Positions 60,896-64,000 of a stretch of 64,000 nt of DNA are shown piece by piece. Below the pieces are notes generated by a model. It saw nothing but the letters and a program-made list of their open reading frames with translations, ran no database searches and was not told the origin of the DNA. The DNA is taken from the NCBI GenBank assembly GCA_030730365.1, contig JANQVJ010000036.1, positions 1 through 64,000 of the forward strand, written 5' to 3'. Position 1 is the stretch's first letter, and every line of letters starts with the position of its first letter. Both the position numbers and the translations under genes were made by a program. Origin of the DNA: Verrucomicrobiales bacterium. GTDB taxonomy: Bacteria > Verrucomicrobiota > Verrucomicrobiia > Verrucomicrobiales > DEV007.

Positions 60896-62188
60896 TCACT
60901 TCACCAGAAAGGGAAGATTGTCCGCACTAGCCCCGCCTTTGCCATCGCGAACGTAGAGAAAAACCCGATAAGCTCCGGGCCTCTTCGGGGCGACGAGTTC
61001 GGCACGACTGCCGGCTACCTTGACGATGCATTCCGGAAATGAGGGCGGGACGGCTTCGCGGTCGCCGCCTTCCCGCCGGTCCGTACTTTCGGCGACAATT
61101 TGCCAGTCGTAGGTGAGTGAATCGTTTTCGGGGTCACTCACCTCGGCCGAGACCGCCAACGAACTTCCCGGTAACACCTCCTCTTGCGCAAAGTCAGCGG
61201 AAAGACCGGCAATGAGGGGGCTGCGATTTGTCGGCCATTTCCCGGTCCAGGCATGCGCAACCGCGTCCACTGTCGGGAGCTTTTCGCCCGAGGCCAGAAA
61301 CATGCCATACCACGTGGCGGTCGTTTCCTGTTTGTGCCCCCAAATAAAGACAAAAGAGCCGAGGCATCTTCCCTGACCGTCAGCCATCACGGCGCGCAGA
61401 ATAGACCCGTAGCGATCCGCCTTTTCGCGGCTGAAGGGCTCGATCGGCGCACCCCAGTTCGTTCGTCCCACTTCCCAGTGACCGAGCGGCCCGAACTCCG
61501 AGAGGATGAAAGGTTTCGTCCATCCTGCGGCGGTCACCGCCCGCCCCACGTCGGCTGCGCCGCCGTAGGCGTTGATCCCAAGGATGTCGAGAGCGGTGTA
61601 TTCCTTGATGAGCGATCGCAGTTTCGTCTCGGCAGCGCCCGCGATCACAGTACAAACCGGATGATCCGGGTCCTCCTCCTTTACGAGACGGGCGAGCTGT
61701 TCCAGCTCCCGCCAGACTCGCTGGTCTTTCCCCTCTGCCCCCGGTCCTTCCATTTCATTCCCGAGTCCCCAGATAAGCAGGGCAGGATGGTCTTTGTACT
61801 TCCGCACCGCTGCCCGAACGGTCTCGCGCTGTTTATTCACCTGATCCGGATCGGAGTAATTAAATCCATGTCGTTCGTGCTGCACCCAGATCCCCGCCAT
61901 CACCGTGAGGCCACGCTCATGGCAGCGGTCGAGCAGGGATTTCCCTTCGATCTGCTCATCGAGTTTTTCAATGCCCCAGGTCCGAATTGTCGTGCCGCCC
62001 AGTTCTTTCAGCAGGTCAAGCTGAGTGTCGCCGCCCACCCCCCGCAGCTCATACGCTTCCCCATTCCGGGTCAGGCTCCAGCCGCCATCGCCCGCGGGCA
62101 CCACTTTCACCACCGACGGTGCAGCCACGGCGAAAGAGGCGAGCCCTGACGAGACAACAAGAAAGCGGAAAAGAGAAAGAAGTGTCAT
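60896..62188 (-). CDS. Exported GH2-type TIM-barrel glycosidase-like protein
   Basis: This 430-residue protein has a signal peptide (FLVVSSGLASFAVAA). It holds a TIM barrel related to glycoside hydrolase family 2 and clan A enzymes: ELRGVGGDTQLDLLKELGGTTIRTWG, LIWGLGNEMEGPG with the acid-base Glu, and PFILSEFGPLGHWE with the nucleophile Glu. About the last 100 residues form an Ig-like domain (DPENDSLTYDWQI). It probably hydrolyses a beta-glucan or similar; the substrate is unknown. Confidence 0.85.
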   Translation of the reverse strand: MTLLSLFRFLVVSSGLASFAVAAPSVVKVVPAGDGGWSLTRNGEAYELRGVGGDTQLDLLKELGGTTIRTWGIEKLDEQIEGKSLLDRCHERGLTVMAGIWVQHERHGFNYSDPDQVNKQRETVRAAVRKYKDHPALLIWGLGNEMEGPGAEGKDQRVWRELEQLARLVKEEDPDHPVCTVIAGAAETKLRSLIKEYTALDILGINAYGGAADVGRAVTAAGWTKPFILSEFGPLGHWEVGRTNWGAPIEPFSREKADRYGSILRAVMADGQGRCLGSFVFIWGHKQETTATWYGMFLASGEKLPTVDAVAHAWTGKWPTNRSPLIAGLSADFAQEEVLPGSSLAVSAEVSDPENDSLTYDWQIVAESTDRREGGDREAVPPSFPECIVKVAGSRAELVAPKRPGAYRVFLYVRDGKGGASADNLPFLVK

Positions 62189-62365
62189 GGAAGAGGAGTA
62201 AGGGGCGACTCGCGTAAAATCTGCTAATTAATCGACCTGGTTCAGAACGCCAGCTTAGAGTTCGCGGGATGCGAATTCAACGGCCTCTCCTGCATCTTGA
62301 AGTCGAAGAAGCTACAGCACCCAACCCTCTTTACTCGACGACCTAACCCTGATAGCTTGTGCGTC

Positions 62366-64000
62366 ATGCAACGACGCGACTGGATCAAGGGCACCTCGGC
62401 TACCGCACTGGCACTTCTCAGCAACCGATGGATTGCGACCGCGCAGGCGGCGGATGCGCTGACGAGCCGTTTTCCGGCCCTCGCCGATCTCGCGCTCGCG
62501 AAGGCGACCGAACTCGGCGCGTCTTTCGCCGACCTGCACCTCATGCAGACCGATCGCGAGTCGCTCTTCGTGCGGGAAGAGATGGTCCAAGGCGTCGACG
62601 CCGGTTCCTCTCTCGGCTGCTCGGTCCGCGTCCTCGTGCAGGGGGCCTGGGGTTTTGCCGCAAGCGGAGAGATCACCGAAAAACGCGTCCTTCAGCTCGT
62701 CGAATCCGCCATCGCCATCGCGAAGGGCCAGGCCGGATGGCGAAAACAACCCATCGAGATCGAGCCTCTTCCCGCCTACACGGGACGCTGGGAGATGCCC
62801 GTCAAAGTCGATCCCTTCACCATTCCCCTCGAGGAAAAGGTCGAGCGGCTCCTCGAGATCAACCGCGCCGCTCTCGGCAAAGGCGCGAGCTATTGCAACT
62901 CCCAGGTATCCGCTGTGCGCGAGCGTAAGTGGCTCGCCAACACCTTCGGAACCCGCATCGAGCAATCGCGCGTGCGCCTCCATCCGGGCTTCAGCATTAC
63001 CCTCGTCGATCCGAAAAAGGGTGGGTTCGCCTCCCGCGCCAGCATGCGTCCTCCGCGCGGAGCCGGCTACGAACACCTCAGCGAGTGGGACGCCGCCGCC
63101 GAAGCCGCCCTCGCCGTCGAGCAGGCCCGTGAGAAGATGGCCGCTCCCTCGGTCACACCCGGAAAGATGGATCTTGTCATTGCTCCCAGCAATCTCTGGC
63201 TCACCATTCACGAGACCGTCGGCCATCCCACCGAACTCGACCGCGCCCTCGGCTACGAGGCAAACTTTGCCGGCACCTCCTTCTGCACGCCTGACAAGCT
63301 CGACTCGCTCCAGTATGGCAGTGAGATCGTGAATCTCATCGCCGACCGCAGCGCCAGCGGAGGGCTTTCCACCGTGATGTGGGACGATGACGGAGTGCAG
63401 ACCGCGGGGAAAGAATTCCCCATCGTGAAAGACGGCGTTTTCCGCAACTTCCAGATGGCCCTCGGCCAGGCCGCCCTCATCGGACGCGAGGGAGGCTCGA
63501 ACGGCTGCGCCTATTCCGACAGTTTCGACGCTTTCCCGATCCAGCGCATGCCGAACATTTCCCTGCAGCCCGGTAAAGACGTGGCCGTCACCGCCGAGAA
63601 CCTCATCGCCGATGTCGAGGACGGCATCTACATCGACGGCAACGGGAGCTGGAGCATCGATCAGCAGCGCTACAACTTCCAGTTCACCGGTCAGGTCTTC
63701 CACCGCATCCGCAACGGCAAACTCGACGGCATGTTCCGCGACGTCGCGTATCAGGGGAACTCGGTCGACTTCTGGAAAGCCTGCGACGGCCTCGGCGGTG
63801 CCGACACCTATGAACTCGGCGGCGCCTTCAACTGCGGCAAAGGCCAGCCCCAGCAGGTCGCCCCCGTCTCCCACGGCGCCGTGCCCGCGAGGTTCCGCCA
63901 GATCAACGTCCTCAACACCGCGCAGGAGTCAGGCAAAGACATCGCCTCCGCCATCCAGGGCCTTCCCGCCCAAAGCGGCGACTGCAGCGGCGCGAGGGAC
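62366..64000 (+). CDS. Tat-exported TldD/PmbA-family metalloprotease (3' truncated by window)
   Basis: This TldD-type protein runs off the right edge with 545 codons present. It starts MQRRDWIKGTSATALALLS, a twin-arginine signal, so it is probably exported or surface-bound rather than cytosolic like E. coli TldD. The zinc motif HETVGHPTELD is intact, preceded by IAPSNLWLTI. TldD/TldE pairs hydrolyse unfolded peptides, and a TldE/PmbA gene would be expected just beyond the window. Confidence 0.85.
   Translation, partial: MQRRDWIKGTSATALALLSNRWIATAQAADALTSRFPALADLALAKATELGASFADLHLMQTDRESLFVREEMVQGVDAGSSLGCSVRVLVQGAWGFAASGEITEKRVLQLVESAIAIAKGQAGWRKQPIEIEPLPAYTGRWEMPVKVDPFTIPLEEKVERLLEINRAALGKGASYCNSQVSAVRERKWLANTFGTRIEQSRVRLHPGFSITLVDPKKGGFASRASMRPPRGAGYEHLSEWDAAAEAALAVEQAREKMAAPSVTPGKMDLVIAPSNLWLTIHETVGHPTELDRALGYEANFAGTSFCTPDKLDSLQYGSEIVNLIADRSASGGLSTVMWDDDGVQTAGKEFPIVKDGVFRNFQMALGQAALIGREGGSNGCAYSDSFDAFPIQRMPNISLQPGKDVAVTAENLIADVEDGIYIDGNGSWSIDQQRYNFQFTGQVFHRIRNGKLDGMFRDVAYQGNSVDFWKACDGLGGADTYELGGAFNCGKGQPQQVAPVSHGAVPARFRQINVLNTAQESGKDIASAIQGLPAQSGDCSGARD

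Overview
The window is a GC-rich, gene-dense chromosomal segment of a Gram-negative bacterium, most likely a member of the Verrucomicrobiota or the wider PVC group. This is inferred from the gene mix: sulfatases and large secreted multidomain proteins, a 34-residue AURKAIP1/COX24-type basic protein, a large ispG, DUF1853 and DUF4143 proteins, and GCATGGGC palindromes. No rRNA, tRNA, CRISPR array or transposase was seen.

Layout. At 1-5.4 kb lie the end of a sulfatase, with a tail that looks like the start of a sialate O-acetylesterase, and a 1285-residue secreted protein ending in a cupredoxin domain. At 5.4-7.7 kb is an insertion-prone patch: a FitAB-type toxin-antitoxin pair, then an AAA/DUF4143 ATPase bracketed by two copies (about 96% identical over about 225 bp) of the 3' end of a glutamine synthetase gene. 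At 7.7-16.8 kb, on the minus strand, is a nitrogen cluster: substrate-binding protein, permease, ABC ATPase, creatininase-family amidohydrolase, type III glutamine synthetase-like ligase, Rieske oxygenase and a second ligase. At 17-46.7 kb are mostly core genes (lgt, hisG, tkt, dtd, rseP-ispG, an RlmD-type methyltransferase, glgB, dnaJ-grpE with an RsbU phosphatase and STAS protein, mazG, rsmE, an NtrC-type regulator, aminopeptidase P), interrupted by three gene remnants or duplicates. At 48.4-58.2 kb is a second nitrogen cluster: NikR-like regulator, two DUF1989 proteins (UAAP1/UAAP2, i.e. CgdA/CgdB), urea/guanidine carboxylase, a HicB antitoxin with a broken hicA, allophanate hydrolase, N-carbamoylputrescine amidase and agmatine deiminase. 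leuS, a glycosidase and a truncated tldD close the window.

How the genes may work together. The second cluster encodes a full route from guanidine to ammonia and CO2 (carboxylation, deimination, allophanate hydrolysis) next to the two-step agmatine-to-putrescine route. The first cluster combines an importer with glutamyl-amine ligases, an amidohydrolase and a Rieske oxygenase. This resembles the glutamylate-oxidise-release logic of aniline dioxygenase systems, and the substrate is unknown. I found sigma-54 promoter motifs (GG-N10-GC) by eye in front of the ABC operon, the NikR-like gene and the allophanate hydrolase gene, the last matching TGGCAC-N5-TTGC exactly. This suggests both clusters belong to one nitrogen-starvation regulon.

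The most unusual feature is the NikR-like regulator. It lacks the HxH...C nickel-binding stretch, yet a perfect NikR-geometry operator (GTATTA-N16-TAATAC) lies over its own sigma-54 promoter. A 10-base half of that operator recurs in the leader of the ABC operon.
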